Of a DNA stretch of 64,000 bases, positions 8,146 through 21,544 are shown in pieces. The notes below the pieces were generated by a model. That model was not told where the DNA came from and ran no database searches. It was given only the letters and a program-made list of their open reading frames with translations. The stretch comes from Natronoarchaeum mannanilyticum (lineage in GTDB: Archaea; Halobacteriota; Halobacteria; Halobacteriales; Natronoarchaeaceae). Each line of letters begins with the position of its first letter. The stretch's first letter is position 1. The position numbers were made by a program, and so were the translations under genes. The stretch spans positions 868,001 through 932,000 of the forward strand of contig NZ_BAAADV010000001.1 in the NCBI RefSeq assembly GCF_039522665.1, written 5' to 3'.

Positions 8146-9453
8146 ATGTACGACCGCATCAAGGGCTTTCGCGACTTCTACCCCGACGAGATGCAGGCTC
8201 GCCGGCAGGTCTTCGACGAGATCGAGGACACCGTCCGTGCCTACGGGTTCCGAGAGATCGACACGCCGACCCTCGAGCCGGCCGAGATGTACATCGACAA
8301 GAGCGGCGAGGAGATCGTCGACGAGCTCTACAGCTTCGAGGACCAGGGCGGCCGTCACGTCGCCCTGACGCCCGAGCTGACGCCGACGGTCGCGCGGATG
8401 GTCGTCGCCAAGCAACAGGAGCTCTCGAAGCCGATCAAGTGGTTCTCGACGCGGCCGTTCTGGCGCTACGAGGAGCCCCAGCAGGGCCGGTTCCGCGAGT
8501 TCTACCAGACCAACGTCGACATATTCGGGTCCAGTAGTCCGGACGCCGACGCCGAGATTCTCGCGGTCGCGGGCGACATGCTGACGAACCTCGGTCTGGA
8601 ACAGTCCGACTTCGAGTTCCGCGTCTCCCATCGCGACATCCTCGGCGGCCTGCTGGAGACGTTCGAGGACGATGTCGACGTGCGCGAGGCGATCCGCGCG
8701 GTCGACAAGAGCCAGAAGGTCGAGCAGGCGGAGTACCACGACCTGCTCGTCGGCGCCGGGCTGAGCTACGATCAGGCCGAGCAGTTCGACGAGCTGCTCG
8801 ACGTCGAAGAAGAGAACCTCGACGAGCTGATCGAGTTCGCCGGCACCGAGCGCATCGAAGAGGCCGTCACGAACCTGCAGAACGTGCTCGACGCCGCGGA
8901 CGACTTCGGCGTCCGCGAGCACTGCACGCTCTCCCTCGAAACTGCCCGCGGCCTCGATTACTACACCGGCGTCGTGTTCGAGTGCTTCGATTCGACGGGC
9001 GAAGTCTCCCGGGCCGTCTTCGGCGGGGGGCGCTACGACGACCTGATCGAGAGCTTTGGCGGCCAGCCCACGCCCGCGGTCGGCTTCGCGCCGGGCGACG
9101 CCACGCTCTCCTTGCTCCTCCAGCGCGCCGGCGTCTGGCCCGAGGAGGCCCTCTCGACCGACTACTACGTGCTGCAGGTCGGCGACACCCGGCCCGTCGC
9201 GGCGCGGATCGCCCGCGACCTGCGCGAGCGGGGCCACGTCGTCGAGACCGACGTTTCGGGCCGGAGCTTCGGCGCCCAGATGAACTACGCCGACGCGATC
9301 AACGCCGAGACGGTCGTCATTGCCGGCGAGCGCGACCTCGAAAACGGCGAGGTGACGGTCAAGGACATGGAGAGCGGCGACCAGACCACCGCGCCCGTCG
9401 ACGAGTTCCCCGGCGATCGCGAGCGGCCGACGTTCGAGGACTTCGCGGAGTAG
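8146..9453 (+). CDS. hisS: Histidyl-tRNA synthetase
   Basis: A 435-residue class II aminoacyl-tRNA synthetase that charges tRNA-His. The N-terminus MYDRIKGFRDFYPDEM is the usual start of the family. Motif 2 is FWRYEEPQQGRFREFYQTN, the histidine-binding ARGLDYYTG is at about residue 270, motif 3 includes the GGGRYDDL region, and a C-terminal anticodon-binding domain covers about 340-435. The ATG at 8146 fits these homologous boundaries; an in-frame extension back to 8017 would run through the tandem-repeat region and is not protein-like. No partner gene is adjacent. Confidence 0.96.
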   Translation: MYDRIKGFRDFYPDEMQARRQVFDEIEDTVRAYGFREIDTPTLEPAEMYIDKSGEEIVDELYSFEDQGGRHVALTPELTPTVARMVVAKQQELSKPIKWFSTRPFWRYEEPQQGRFREFYQTNVDIFGSSSPDADAEILAVAGDMLTNLGLEQSDFEFRVSHRDILGGLLETFEDDVDVREAIRAVDKSQKVEQAEYHDLLVGAGLSYDQAEQFDELLDVEEENLDELIEFAGTERIEEAVTNLQNVLDAADDFGVREHCTLSLETARGLDYYTGVVFECFDSTGEVSRAVFGGGRYDDLIESFGGQPTPAVGFAPGDATLSLLLQRAGVWPEEALSTDYYVLQVGDTRPVAARIARDLRERGHVVETDVSGRSFGAQMNYADAINAETVVIAGERDLENGEVTVKDMESGDQTTAPVDEFPGDRERPTFEDFAE

Positions 9454-9487
9454 TCGCTCCGGATCGCGTTTCTAGTCCGAGAGCGAC

Positions 9488-9523
9488 GCCGCACTGAAGC
9501 GGCAGAATATGCCGCGTATATTC
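9488..9523. promoter_or_regulatory. Hairpin and AT palindrome after hisS
   Basis: A five-base stem GCCGC/GCGGC (9488-9492 and 9499-9503) follows hisS directly. It is then followed by the palindrome GAATAT-N7-ATATTC at 9505-9523, about 83 bases before the next gene. The first could help end hisS transcription; the second has the look of a dimer-binding operator. Neither role is proven. Confidence 0.35.
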
Positions 9524-9605
9524 AGGAATTCGCCGAGTAAACGTCCAGCGAGGCGCGAGAACCGCTACCGTCTACCGTGGCGTACTGTAGCACGGTGACG
9601 AACCA

Positions 9606-10118
9606 ATGACTGCACAGTATCGAGCGGAGACGGCGGAGAGAGAAATTCACCACGAGGGGAGCCTCCGGATCGGCGGCCTGCTGATGGCGCTGGCCGGCGT
9701 CGCCTTTGTCGGCTACGGCGTCGCGTTCCTGGCTCGCAACTTCTTCGGGACGGGGTTCGAGCTCGGCGTCGACACGATCGGCGGGTTCACCAGGGCCGAG
9801 CTCGCCGCCCAATCCCCGGAGATCATGCACTACATCGGCCACCTCCACGTCGCCGTCGCGGCGTTCATCATCGCGACGGGGATCGCCGTGGCCGCGCTGG
9901 CGTGGTACGGCGTCCGCGGGGGGATGCTGTGGGCGTGGGCGACCGCGGTCGTCGCCTCGGTCGTGGCGCTCGGGCTGGCGCTCCCGCTGCACTACACCGG
10001 CGGGTTCGCCCACGACGCGGTGGTCCACCTCGGGCCGATCTACCTGGCGACGGGCGTGTTCCTGATCGGCACCGTGCTCGCGCTGTACTCGCTCCTGCCG
10101 ACGGCGCGGGGCGCGTGA
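9606..10118 (+). CDS. Four-helix membrane protein, unknown function
   Basis: A 170-residue integral membrane protein with four hydrophobic helices (about residues 22-44, 75-98, 103-122 and 132-160). Loop histidines EIHHEGS, IMHYIGHLHV and LHYTGGFAHDAVVH recur near helix ends. The histidines could bind heme or metal, but no accepted motif is present. The N-terminus has a short cytoplasmic stretch. No neighbour points to a function. Confidence 0.72.
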   Translation: MTAQYRAETAEREIHHEGSLRIGGLLMALAGVAFVGYGVAFLARNFFGTGFELGVDTIGGFTRAELAAQSPEIMHYIGHLHVAVAAFIIATGIAVAALAWYGVRGGMLWAWATAVVASVVALGLALPLHYTGGFAHDAVVHLGPIYLATGVFLIGTVLALYSLLPTARGA

Positions 10119-10350
10119 CCTGGCGGCCGCGGCGATCGAGCGAGGAGAGCGACGACCGAGTCGCTCTCGACTGTTACTTCGGAAAATAAAGGAAGGTCAC
10201 TTCAATTTCTACACGAAAGGAGCAAAATCCTGAGCAGTCATGTCTGTGGATCGGGACGGATCGGATTCCCTCGAGCCGGGCCCGACGTTCCGCCGCCGCG
10301 AGTTTTGCGCCGACCGGCCGCTTGATGCCGTCTCCGGACCCAGTTCCGCC

Positions 10351-11037
10351 GTGCACGTTCACCACCTCCAGCACGTCCCCTACGAGCCGCCCGCGGCGAT
10401 CGCCGACTGGGCGCGCGACCGCGGCCACGAGCTGACGGGGACGCACCTCCACGACGGCGAACCGCTGCCCGAGCCCGACGAGTTCGACGTTCTGGTCGTG
10501 ATGGGCGGACCGATGGGCGTCTACGACGACGAGGAGTACCCCCACCTCGTCGACGAGCGCGAGCTGATCCGCGCCGTCCACGAGGACGGCCGGCCCGTCC
10601 TCGGCGTCTGCCTGGGCGCCCAGCTGCTCGCCGCGGCGCTGGGCGCCGACGTCTACCCGCACGAGCGCTCCGAGATCGGCTGGTTCCCCGTCGAGGCGAC
10701 CGACGCCGCCGCCGAGTCGCCGCTGGCGCCGCTGGGTGAGTCCTACGAGGCGCTCCACTGGCACGGCGACACGTACGACCTGCCCGAGGGCGCGACGCAG
10801 CTCGCCCGGACCGAGACCTGCGAACAGCAGGCCTTCACCATTGGAAACTCGCTGGGGCTGCAGTTTCACCTCGAAGCGACGCCGAAGAGCGTTCGCGATC
10901 TGGTCGACGCCGCCGGCGAGCTGGGCGACGGCGAGCACGTCCAGTCAGAGGATGAGTTGCTGGACGTCGGCGCGCCGTACGAAGCGTGTCGCGAGGGGCT
11001 GTACGAGGTGCTGGATCGGCTGGCGGCGTCGGCCTGA
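10351..11037 (+). CDS. Class I glutamine amidotransferase-like protein
   Basis: A 228-residue protein with a complete type 1 glutaminase fold: VVMGGPMGVYDDE, nucleophile elbow GVCLGAQLLA, and catalytic pair LQFHLEATP. It is of the stand-alone class resembling GMP-synthase glutaminase domains, and the acceptor of the released ammonia is unknown. The GTG at 10351 gives the family-typical start VHVHHLQHVPYEPP. An in-frame ATG at 10240 would add 37 poorly conserved residues but has an AT-rich tract before it (10180-10235), so it cannot be excluded. The gene converges with egsA. Confidence 0.88.
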   Translation: MHVHHLQHVPYEPPAAIADWARDRGHELTGTHLHDGEPLPEPDEFDVLVVMGGPMGVYDDEEYPHLVDERELIRAVHEDGRPVLGVCLGAQLLAAALGADVYPHERSEIGWFPVEATDAAAESPLAPLGESYEALHWHGDTYDLPEGATQLARTETCEQQAFTIGNSLGLQFHLEATPKSVRDLVDAAGELGDGEHVQSEDELLDVGAPYEACREGLYEVLDRLAASA

Positions 11038-11058
11038 GAACCCCACGTCCGCCGGCGC

Positions 11059-12117
11059 TCAGATCACGTCCGTCTTCTCGGCGACCGACCGCGCCGCCGA
11101 CTCCTCGATGCCGTCGCCCAGTATCGTGTAGCGGTCGCGGATCTCGTGACAGGTCGACAGCGCCTCGACGACCTCGTCGGGCTCCAGGTCGAGTTCCGCC
11201 GCGGTCGTCGGAGCGTCGATGCTATCCAGCGCCCGGCGGATGTCCCGCCAGATGCCGTCCTCGCCGCCGTGGAGGTAGGCCGTCATGATCGAACCGACGC
11301 CGACCTGGTGGCCGTGGAGCGCTCGACCGGGGGCGATCCGGTCGAGCTGGTGGGAAAAGAGGTGCTCGGCGCCGGAGGCCGGCCGCGAGGAGCCGGCGAT
11401 CGACATCGCGACGCCGGAGGACACCAGCGCCTTCACGACGATCCACGACGATTCCTCCAGGCCGGGGCGGATCGAGTCGGCGTTGTCGACCAGGATTTCG
11501 GCGGTCATCTCCGAGAGAGCGGCGCCGTACTCGGAGTACTGGACGCTCTTGAGCCGGTCGGCCAGCCGCCAGTCCAGCACGGCGGTGTAGTTGCTGATGA
11601 TGTCCGCACAGCCCGCCGTGGTCAGCTCCCAGGGCGCGTTCGCGAGGATCTCGGTGTCGGCGACGACCGCCAGCGGCGGCTCGGCGGCGACGCTGTGGCG
11701 CGTGTCGCCGTCCGGCACCGACCCGCGGTTGCTGACGATCCCGTCGTGGCTCGCCGCCGTCGGCACCGAGACGAACCCGCGGCCGACGTCGTCGCTGGCC
11801 ATCTTCGCGATGTCGATCGCCTTCCCGCCGCCGACGCCGATCAGGAACCCGGGATCGACCTCGCGGGCGGTGTCGATCACGCGCTGGATCGCCTCGAAGC
11901 TGGCGTCCTCGACCTCGACGATCGCCGGGTCGACCCCCTCGGCTGCGAACTGCTCGACGATCCGGTCGGCCGCGATCTCGCGGGGCGTCGGGCTGGTGAC
12001 GATCAGCGGCCGACCCTGGAGGTGGAGCTCCCGGACGGCCTCGACCGTCTGGTCGATGACGCCGTGGCCCACCAGCACGTTCCGCGGCAGGCGGATCCAG
12101 GTAGACTTCTCGAACAT
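11059..12117 (-). CDS. egsA: sn-Glycerol-1-phosphate dehydrogenase
   Basis: A 352-residue enzyme that reduces dihydroxyacetone phosphate to sn-glycerol-1-phosphate, the step that fixes the archaeal stereochemistry of membrane ether lipids. Signatures are the NAD(P)-binding GVGGGKAIDIAKM, then VPTAASHDGIVSNRGS, typical of G1P dehydrogenases, and metal-ligand histidines in SGAEHLFSHQLD and ALHGHQVG. The length is normal for the family. The ATG at 12117 gives MFEKSTWIRLPRNVLVGHG, the usual N-terminus; the longer in-frame extension is Arg-rich shadow sequence. The gene is monocistronic or the distal member after the downstream-facing reductase gene. Confidence 0.96.
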   Translation of the reverse strand: MFEKSTWIRLPRNVLVGHGVIDQTVEAVRELHLQGRPLIVTSPTPREIAADRIVEQFAAEGVDPAIVEVEDASFEAIQRVIDTAREVDPGFLIGVGGGKAIDIAKMASDDVGRGFVSVPTAASHDGIVSNRGSVPDGDTRHSVAAEPPLAVVADTEILANAPWELTTAGCADIISNYTAVLDWRLADRLKSVQYSEYGAALSEMTAEILVDNADSIRPGLEESSWIVVKALVSSGVAMSIAGSSRPASGAEHLFSHQLDRIAPGRALHGHQVGVGSIMTAYLHGGEDGIWRDIRRALDSIDAPTTAAELDLEPDEVVEALSTCHEIRDRYTILGDGIEESAARSVAEKTDVI

Positions 12118-12188
12118 ACTGGGGCGAAGACACCCGAGTGTGAAAAGGTTGCCCCGAGGGCGCGACAGCCCCGGCGCACCGCACGCGC

Positions 12189-13193
12189 TCAGAGCGTGTC
12201 GAGCACGCCGAGAACCCGTTCTTCGGCCTCCCGATCCGGCCCGTTCTCCCGTCCGGTCCGATCGCTTTCCAGGTGATCCTCGACGGCGCGCTCGATCCCT
12301 TCCTCGACCGGAACCGGCTCCCACCCCAGGTTCGCGAGCTTCTCGGTCGACATCACGTGCGGATACGATCGGTACAGCGGGAAATCGGTCAGTTCCAGAC
12401 CGGCGGTCGCCAGTTCGCGCTCGCCGGCGGTGACGACCTCGACGTCGGCGTCCAGCGCGTCCGCGACCGTCTCGACGGCCTCCTGCAGCGTGAGCAGCCG
12501 TCGATCGCCCGTGTTGTACGCCTCGCCCGGTTCTCCCTCCTCGGCGACGACTCGCAGCGCGCGGGCGACCGACTCGACGTACACGCGGTGCCAGAGATTC
12601 GTCCCGTCGCCGGGGACGATCACCCGATCGTGTTCGTTCACGCGGTCGATCCAGTAGTCGAAGCGCTCGGTGTAATCGTGAGGGCCGTACACCACGGGCG
12701 GGCGGAGGCTCATCGCGTTTACGCCGCGCTCGGCCGCCGCCTCGAACACCGCCCGGTCGCCCTCGGCCTTGCGCGGGCCGTAGCTCTCGTGGGAGTCGTC
12801 GCGGGCCTGCTCCTCGGTGCACTCGCACAGCGTCGTCTCGTCCTCGCGCTTGGGAACGTCCTCCTCTCCGTACGCGGCGCCGCTGGAGACGTACACGTAC
12901 GCGTCGACGTCGTCGAACAGCCGCGTCGCCGTCCGCACCTCCTTCGGTTTGTACGCGACGCAGTCGATCACCACGTCGGGATCGGCCGCCGCGGCGTCCG
13001 CGAGGTTGCCGTCGTCGGTGCGGTCGCCCTCGATGTGCTCGACGTCCGGATCGTCGGCGAAGGGGTTCTCGTGGTTCCCGCGGTTGAAGATCGTCACGTC
13101 GTAGCCGCGCTCGCGGAACTCCTCGACCGCGAACCGGCCGATGAACCGCGTGCCGCCGATGATCAGGACCGAATCGCCCGTCTCAGTGCTCAT
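12189..13193 (-). CDS. NAD-dependent epimerase/dehydratase-like reductase
   Basis: A 334-residue extended short-chain dehydrogenase. It has a Rossmann start VLIIGGTRFIGRF (a GGTRFIG variant of GxxGxxG), a catalytic SSGAAYGEE, Y-x-x-x-K in ESYGPRKAEGD (about residue 145) and RPPVVYGPHDY. The GGTRFIG class includes nucleotide-sugar-modifying and RNA-binding plant relatives, so the substrate is uncertain. It lies 71 bases upstream of egsA on the same strand and may be co-transcribed, but a functional link with lipid synthesis is only inferred. Confidence 0.86.
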   Translation of the reverse strand: MSTETGDSVLIIGGTRFIGRFAVEEFRERGYDVTIFNRGNHENPFADDPDVEHIEGDRTDDGNLADAAAADPDVVIDCVAYKPKEVRTATRLFDDVDAYVYVSSGAAYGEEDVPKREDETTLCECTEEQARDDSHESYGPRKAEGDRAVFEAAAERGVNAMSLRPPVVYGPHDYTERFDYWIDRVNEHDRVIVPGDGTNLWHRVYVESVARALRVVAEEGEPGEAYNTGDRRLLTLQEAVETVADALDADVEVVTAGERELATAGLELTDFPLYRSYPHVMSTEKLANLGWEPVPVEEGIERAVEDHLESDRTGRENGPDREAEERVLGVLDTL

Positions 13194-13374
13194 GGATCCG
13201 GATTCGTCGCGGGGGCAAAAACGGTGGCGACCGGGCGGCGAGAGCCCGGCCGTGCGGTGACGACCGAGCAGCGGCGGCTCAGGTGGGCGGCGCCGATCCG
13301 GAAGCGGCGTCCTGCGAGCGCGAACCCGTTCGCGTCCCGCCCCTTTTAGGTCGCCGCGCCGATACGAACCACCG

Positions 13375-14646
13375 ATGATCGAGTATCACGCGCTGCTGCT
13401 GGCGCTGCTGGTCGGCTCGCAGGCGCTGTTCTCGGCGCTGGCGATCCTGAACGTTCGCCACGGCGCCCGCGAGAGCCGGGCCAACGCGGAGTGGCTCGAC
13501 GAGCGGATCGGCATCGAGTCGGTCGACGAACTGATCGACTACAACCGGGCGACCGCCGGCCTGGGACAGCTCCAGAGCTGGACGCTGCTCGCGCTCCTGC
13601 TGGTCGCGCTGTACGCCGGGGCGCTCGGGGACGCCGTCGCCGCGCTGCGCGGGGCGGGGCTGGGGCCGATCACGCAAGGACTCGCCTTCTTCCTCGGCAT
13701 CCTTCTGGTCCAGCGGATCGCGCAGGCGCCCTTCGACCTCTACGAGACGTTCGTGATCGACGAGCAGTTCGAGTTCAACGAGCAGACGCCGCGGCTGTGG
13801 CTGCGCGACGCCGCCGTCGGGACTGTCGTCGCGCTCGTCCTGGGCGGCGCGCTGCTGGGCGCGGTGCTGTGGGTGATCGCGGCGGCGCCGACGTGGTGGT
13901 GGGTCGGCGCGTGGCTGCTGGTCGTCGGCTTCGGGCTGGTGATGCAGATCCTCTACCCGCGCGTGATCGCGCCGCTGTTCAACGAGTTCGAGCCCGTCGC
14001 GGACGGCGAGCTCCACGACGCCGTCGTCGACGTGTTCGATCGGGCCGGCTTCGAGACCTCCGACATCTACACGATGGACGCGAGTCGCCGGTCCTCGCGG
14101 CTCAACGCCTACTTCACCGGGTTCGGCTCGACCAAGCGCGTCGTGCTGTTCGACACGCTCGTCGAGCAGCTGTCGGTTCCCGAGATCCAGAGCGTGCTCG
14201 CCCACGAGCTGGCCCACTGGAAGAAGGCCCACATCTGGAAGGGGCTGGGGGCCTCGGCGATCCGGACGGGCGTCGCGTTCGCGGCGCTGGGCTACCTCGT
14301 CGACGCGACGTGGCTGTACGCCATGTTCGACCTCCCCGCGGAGGCGACCTACGCCGGGCTGTTCGTCGCGGCGCTGTTCGTCTACCCCCTGTTCGGTCTG
14401 ACGGCGCCGCTGGTCAACCGGTTCTGGCTCGGCTTCGAGCGCGAGGCCGACGCGTTCGCCGTCGACGTGATGGGCGACGGCCGCCCGATGGCCGACGCGC
14501 TCGCCGAGCTCGCCCGCGAGAACTTAGCGAACCCGTTCCCCCATCCCTGGTACGCCGCGTTCCACCACACCCACCCGCCGATCCCCGAGCGGATCAGGGC
14601 AGTTCAGTCCGAGGACGACCCTGACGACGCGGCCGCGTCGGCGTGA
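13375..14646 (+). CDS. M48 family (Ste24/CAAX-type) membrane metalloprotease
   Basis: A 423-residue integral membrane zinc protease. Hydrophobic helices cover residues about 5-25, 65-85, 95-115, 145-195, 300-325 and 330-350. The zinc site H277-E-L-A-H sits in VLAHELAHWKKAH, and the distal ligand Glu is probably in GFEREADAFAVDVM. The architecture, with the long N-terminal membrane half and the NEFEP segment, matches Ste24-type CAAX proteases. Archaea mostly lack classical CAAX substrates, so the natural target is unknown; membrane protein turnover is plausible. The start ATG follows a TTTTAGG tract by about 25 bases. Confidence 0.92.
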   Translation: MIEYHALLLALLVGSQALFSALAILNVRHGARESRANAEWLDERIGIESVDELIDYNRATAGLGQLQSWTLLALLLVALYAGALGDAVAALRGAGLGPITQGLAFFLGILLVQRIAQAPFDLYETFVIDEQFEFNEQTPRLWLRDAAVGTVVALVLGGALLGAVLWVIAAAPTWWWVGAWLLVVGFGLVMQILYPRVIAPLFNEFEPVADGELHDAVVDVFDRAGFETSDIYTMDASRRSSRLNAYFTGFGSTKRVVLFDTLVEQLSVPEIQSVLAHELAHWKKAHIWKGLGASAIRTGVAFAALGYLVDATWLYAMFDLPAEATYAGLFVAALFVYPLFGLTAPLVNRFWLGFEREADAFAVDVMGDGRPMADALAELARENLANPFPHPWYAAFHHTHPPIPERIRAVQSEDDPDDAAASA

Positions 14647-14778
14647 GCCCTCGGATGACCCCCTTCCGAGAAGCATCACCGACATGGTATGCCATGGCCG
14701 CCGACGTGATTCGGGCGGGCGAGTTGTATATTCATGGCCTGTGGTTTTAGGATATGGTCGTGAACAATTCGGTTGCCT

Positions 14779-14801
14779 GGATTCGGACGTCGTCTGAATC
14801 C
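14779..14801. promoter_or_regulatory. Inverted repeat upstream of the HTH_10 gene
   Basis: GGATTCGGA (14779-14787) pairs with TCTGAATCC (14793-14801) with one mismatch around a five-base centre, about 90 bases before the regulator's start. It could be an operator. A TATA-like TTTATCAATATA lies at 14855-14866. Confidence 0.4.
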
Positions 14802-14887
14802 GGTGCCTCTGACATGACCGCGGCGGGGTCGCCCCCCGCTTTTCCTGATGCCGGAATGTTTATCAATATAGCTGTCACGTACCTAAT

Positions 14888-15541
14888 ATGATCGTCGAGT
14901 TCGGGGTCGACGAGGCGCCCCTGGAGGCGGCCTTTCGGCGGGCCCCGGAGATGGAAGTCGAGATGGAGCATCTCGCGGCGACCGACGAGATCCCGCTGCG
15001 CGCGTTCTTCTGGAGCTACGGCGATCAGTTCGATCGGTTCGAGGCCGGCCTCGGCGAGGACGACGGCGTCGAACGCTGGACCTGCCTCGAGACGAAACCG
15101 GGGCGGCGGCTCTACCGGGTGACCCACCCACCGGAACTGCCGATGGTCACTCTCTACCAGCACGCCGTCGAGCACGACGCGATCATCCGCTCGGCGACGA
15201 TCACGTCGGACAGGTACCGCGCCCGGATGTTCGTCCCCGACAGGGACGCGCTGGCGTCGTGGCGCGAGGCGTGCGGAGCGGACGGCCTCTCGATCGACGT
15301 TTGCGCGCTCTACGGCGCCGAGCAGACGCCGCCGGAGCGCCACCACGGCCTCTCGGAGCAACAGCGCGAGGCGCTGCTGGCCGCCGCCGACCTGGGGTAT
15401 TTTTCGATCCCGCGCGAGACGTCGCTGGCCGGGCTGGCCGACCAGCTCGGCGTGTCGAGCCAGGCCGTCTCGGAGCGGCTCCGGCGGGGGATGGAGAATC
15501 TCGTCGACGGCGCGCTCGTCGAGGACGACGGACAGAAGTAG
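14888..15541 (+). CDS. HTH_10 (bacterio-opsin activator-type) transcription regulator
   Basis: A 217-residue haloarchaeal regulator. Residues about 1-155 form a sensory/dimer domain common to Bat-like proteins (start MIVEFGVDEAPLEAAF). The C-terminal 55 residues form the HTH_10 helix-turn-helix: LSEQQREALLAAADLGYFSIPR followed by SLAGLADQLGVSSQAVSERLRRG. It lacks the PAS and GAF domains of the full-length bacterio-opsin activator. The start ATG sits about 25 bases after a TATA-like stretch. It converges with gltB; targets are unknown. Confidence 0.93.
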   Translation: MIVEFGVDEAPLEAAFRRAPEMEVEMEHLAATDEIPLRAFFWSYGDQFDRFEAGLGEDDGVERWTCLETKPGRRLYRVTHPPELPMVTLYQHAVEHDAIIRSATITSDRYRARMFVPDRDALASWREACGADGLSIDVCALYGAEQTPPERHHGLSEQQREALLAAADLGYFSIPRETSLAGLADQLGVSSQAVSERLRRGMENLVDGALVEDDGQK

Positions 15542-15583
15542 CGGGTTCTACGGCGTCGAAAAGAGAGAACTGATCGACGAGCG

Positions 15584-20113
<4,530 letters not shown>

Positions 20114-20353
20114 ACGTCCAGACTTGATCTTCTCCAATAAGAGGGTTCTCCTGAATGGCTAAGGGTATTATAGACACATACAAGGAAATATTAGGTCTGT
20201 GTATCTTCCGGATCGTTCGTAGAGAAATTGGACGCCCGTTCGGCACCTTTTGTAGAGTCGGCGCGCCGCGGCGGCGACGAACCCGCCGTTCTGCCGACCG
20301 CGGCAAACGAAGGCCGCCAAACGTTCAAATCGGATCGGGCACCACCCCGGACC

Positions 20354-21484
20354 GTGACCTTCGTCATCGGACGCGGCGCCGACGCCACCGAGCAGCGATC
20401 GTCGAACTCCGCGTCGGCATCGTCGCCCGAGCGCGACGTCGCTCGCGACGCCTCGCCCGAGTACGCCGGCAAGCTCGGAACGTACCGTGCGCTCGACGGC
20501 AGCGCCGGCGCGCCGCTGTACCTCGATCTCGACGGCCCGCACGCCGCCTTGCTCGTCGGCAAGCGCGGCTACGGCAAGTCCTACACGATGGGCGTGATCG
20601 CGGAGTCGCTGGCCCGGTCGAGCGGCGTCGCGCCCGTCGTCGTCGATCCGATGGGCGTGTTCCGCGAACTCTCGGCGCCCGCCGACGGCGAATCGGTGCC
20701 GGCCGACGTCGTCGCAAAGCCGAGCGTCGCGCCGTCCGCGCTCGACCCCCGCTCGTGGTGCTCGCTGCTCGGGCTCTCGCCGGAGAGCGGCCCCGGAAGT
20801 CTGGTCTGGCAGGCCGCGCAAGCGGCCTCGACGCTCGCGGGAGTGCGCGAGCGCGTCGAGTCGACGGACGCGCCGGCCGCCGACGTCCGCGCGGCGCACA
20901 ACCACATCGAGCTCGCGGCGTCGTGGGGCGTGTTCGACCCCGACGGCCTCGATAGCGCCGATCTCGGCGGACCCGAAATCACGGTCGTCGACGTCTCCGG
21001 GCTCGACGCCGCACCGATGAACGCGGTCTGTCGCGGCGTCGCCGAGGCGCTGTACCGGGCACGCGTGACCGGGGCGATCGATCGGCTCCCCTGGCTCCTG
21101 CTCGACGAAGCCCACGCCTTCTTCGACGGCGTCGCCGAGCCCGCGCTCAGGACGATTCTGACGCGCGGTCGCGCGCCGGGCGTGAGCCTCGTCGCGGCGA
21201 CCCAGCGCCCCAGCGCGGTGCCCGACGTCGGCATCGCCCAGTCGGACGTGCTCGTGGCACACCGGCTCACCGCCGGTCCGGATCTCGACGCGCTTGAGCG
21301 CGCGCAGCCGACGTACCTGAGCGGGTCGCTGGAGGAGCGGTTGCCGGCCGCCCCCGGCGAGGTCGTGGTGATCGACGACGCGACCGAAACGGTCCACGCC
21401 GCGACGGTCCGGACGCGCGACACGCCTCACGGCGGCGACAGTCCGCGAGCGCGCGACGCCGGCGGCGGACCCGGCGGCGGCTGA
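20354..21484 (+). CDS. HerA-like P-loop ATPase (DUF87 type)
   Basis: A 376-residue ATPase with Walker A LLVGKRGYGKSYTMG, a Walker B WLLLDEAHAFFDG, and VSLVAATQRPSAVPD, which carries the sensor residues and arginine typical of HerA/FtsK-like pumps. HerA normally pairs with the nuclease NurA in end resection, but no nuclease gene is adjacent, so this is a stand-alone paralogue of unknown job. The GTG at 20354 (VTFVIGRG) is chosen because a TATA-like CGTTCAAAT lies about 30 bases upstream and the sequence before it is not protein-like. The Gly/Arg-rich C-terminus is probably disordered. Confidence 0.82.
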   Translation: MTFVIGRGADATEQRSSNSASASSPERDVARDASPEYAGKLGTYRALDGSAGAPLYLDLDGPHAALLVGKRGYGKSYTMGVIAESLARSSGVAPVVVDPMGVFRELSAPADGESVPADVVAKPSVAPSALDPRSWCSLLGLSPESGPGSLVWQAAQAASTLAGVRERVESTDAPAADVRAAHNHIELAASWGVFDPDGLDSADLGGPEITVVDVSGLDAAPMNAVCRGVAEALYRARVTGAIDRLPWLLLDEAHAFFDGVAEPALRTILTRGRAPGVSLVAATQRPSAVPDVGIAQSDVLVAHRLTAGPDLDALERAQPTYLSGSLEERLPAAPGEVVVIDDATETVHAATVRTRDTPHGGDSPRARDAGGGPGGG

Positions 21485-21544
21485 TCGACGCACGATCGGC
21501 GCAAAAAAGAACGAGCGATTCCCGAGGGCGCTTCCGCAGCGCGA

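Noticed and set aside
7653-8537. 294-codon frame across the non-coding region into hisS
   Set aside because: It crosses all inverted repeats and the hisS start in another frame; no protein-like features.
11222-12184. Arg-rich frame overlapping egsA
   Set aside because: It is the out-of-frame shadow of the G1P dehydrogenase gene and has no domain features.
14754-14891. 45-codon frame overlapping the start of the HTH_10 gene
   Set aside because: It spans the inverted repeat and the TATA-like box, and no homologous feature is visible; more likely promoter DNA.
20319-20330. GTTCAAATC resembling a tRNA T-arm
   Set aside because: No flanking stems, D-arm or anticodon arm; it is better explained as the TATA-like element of the HerA-like gene.
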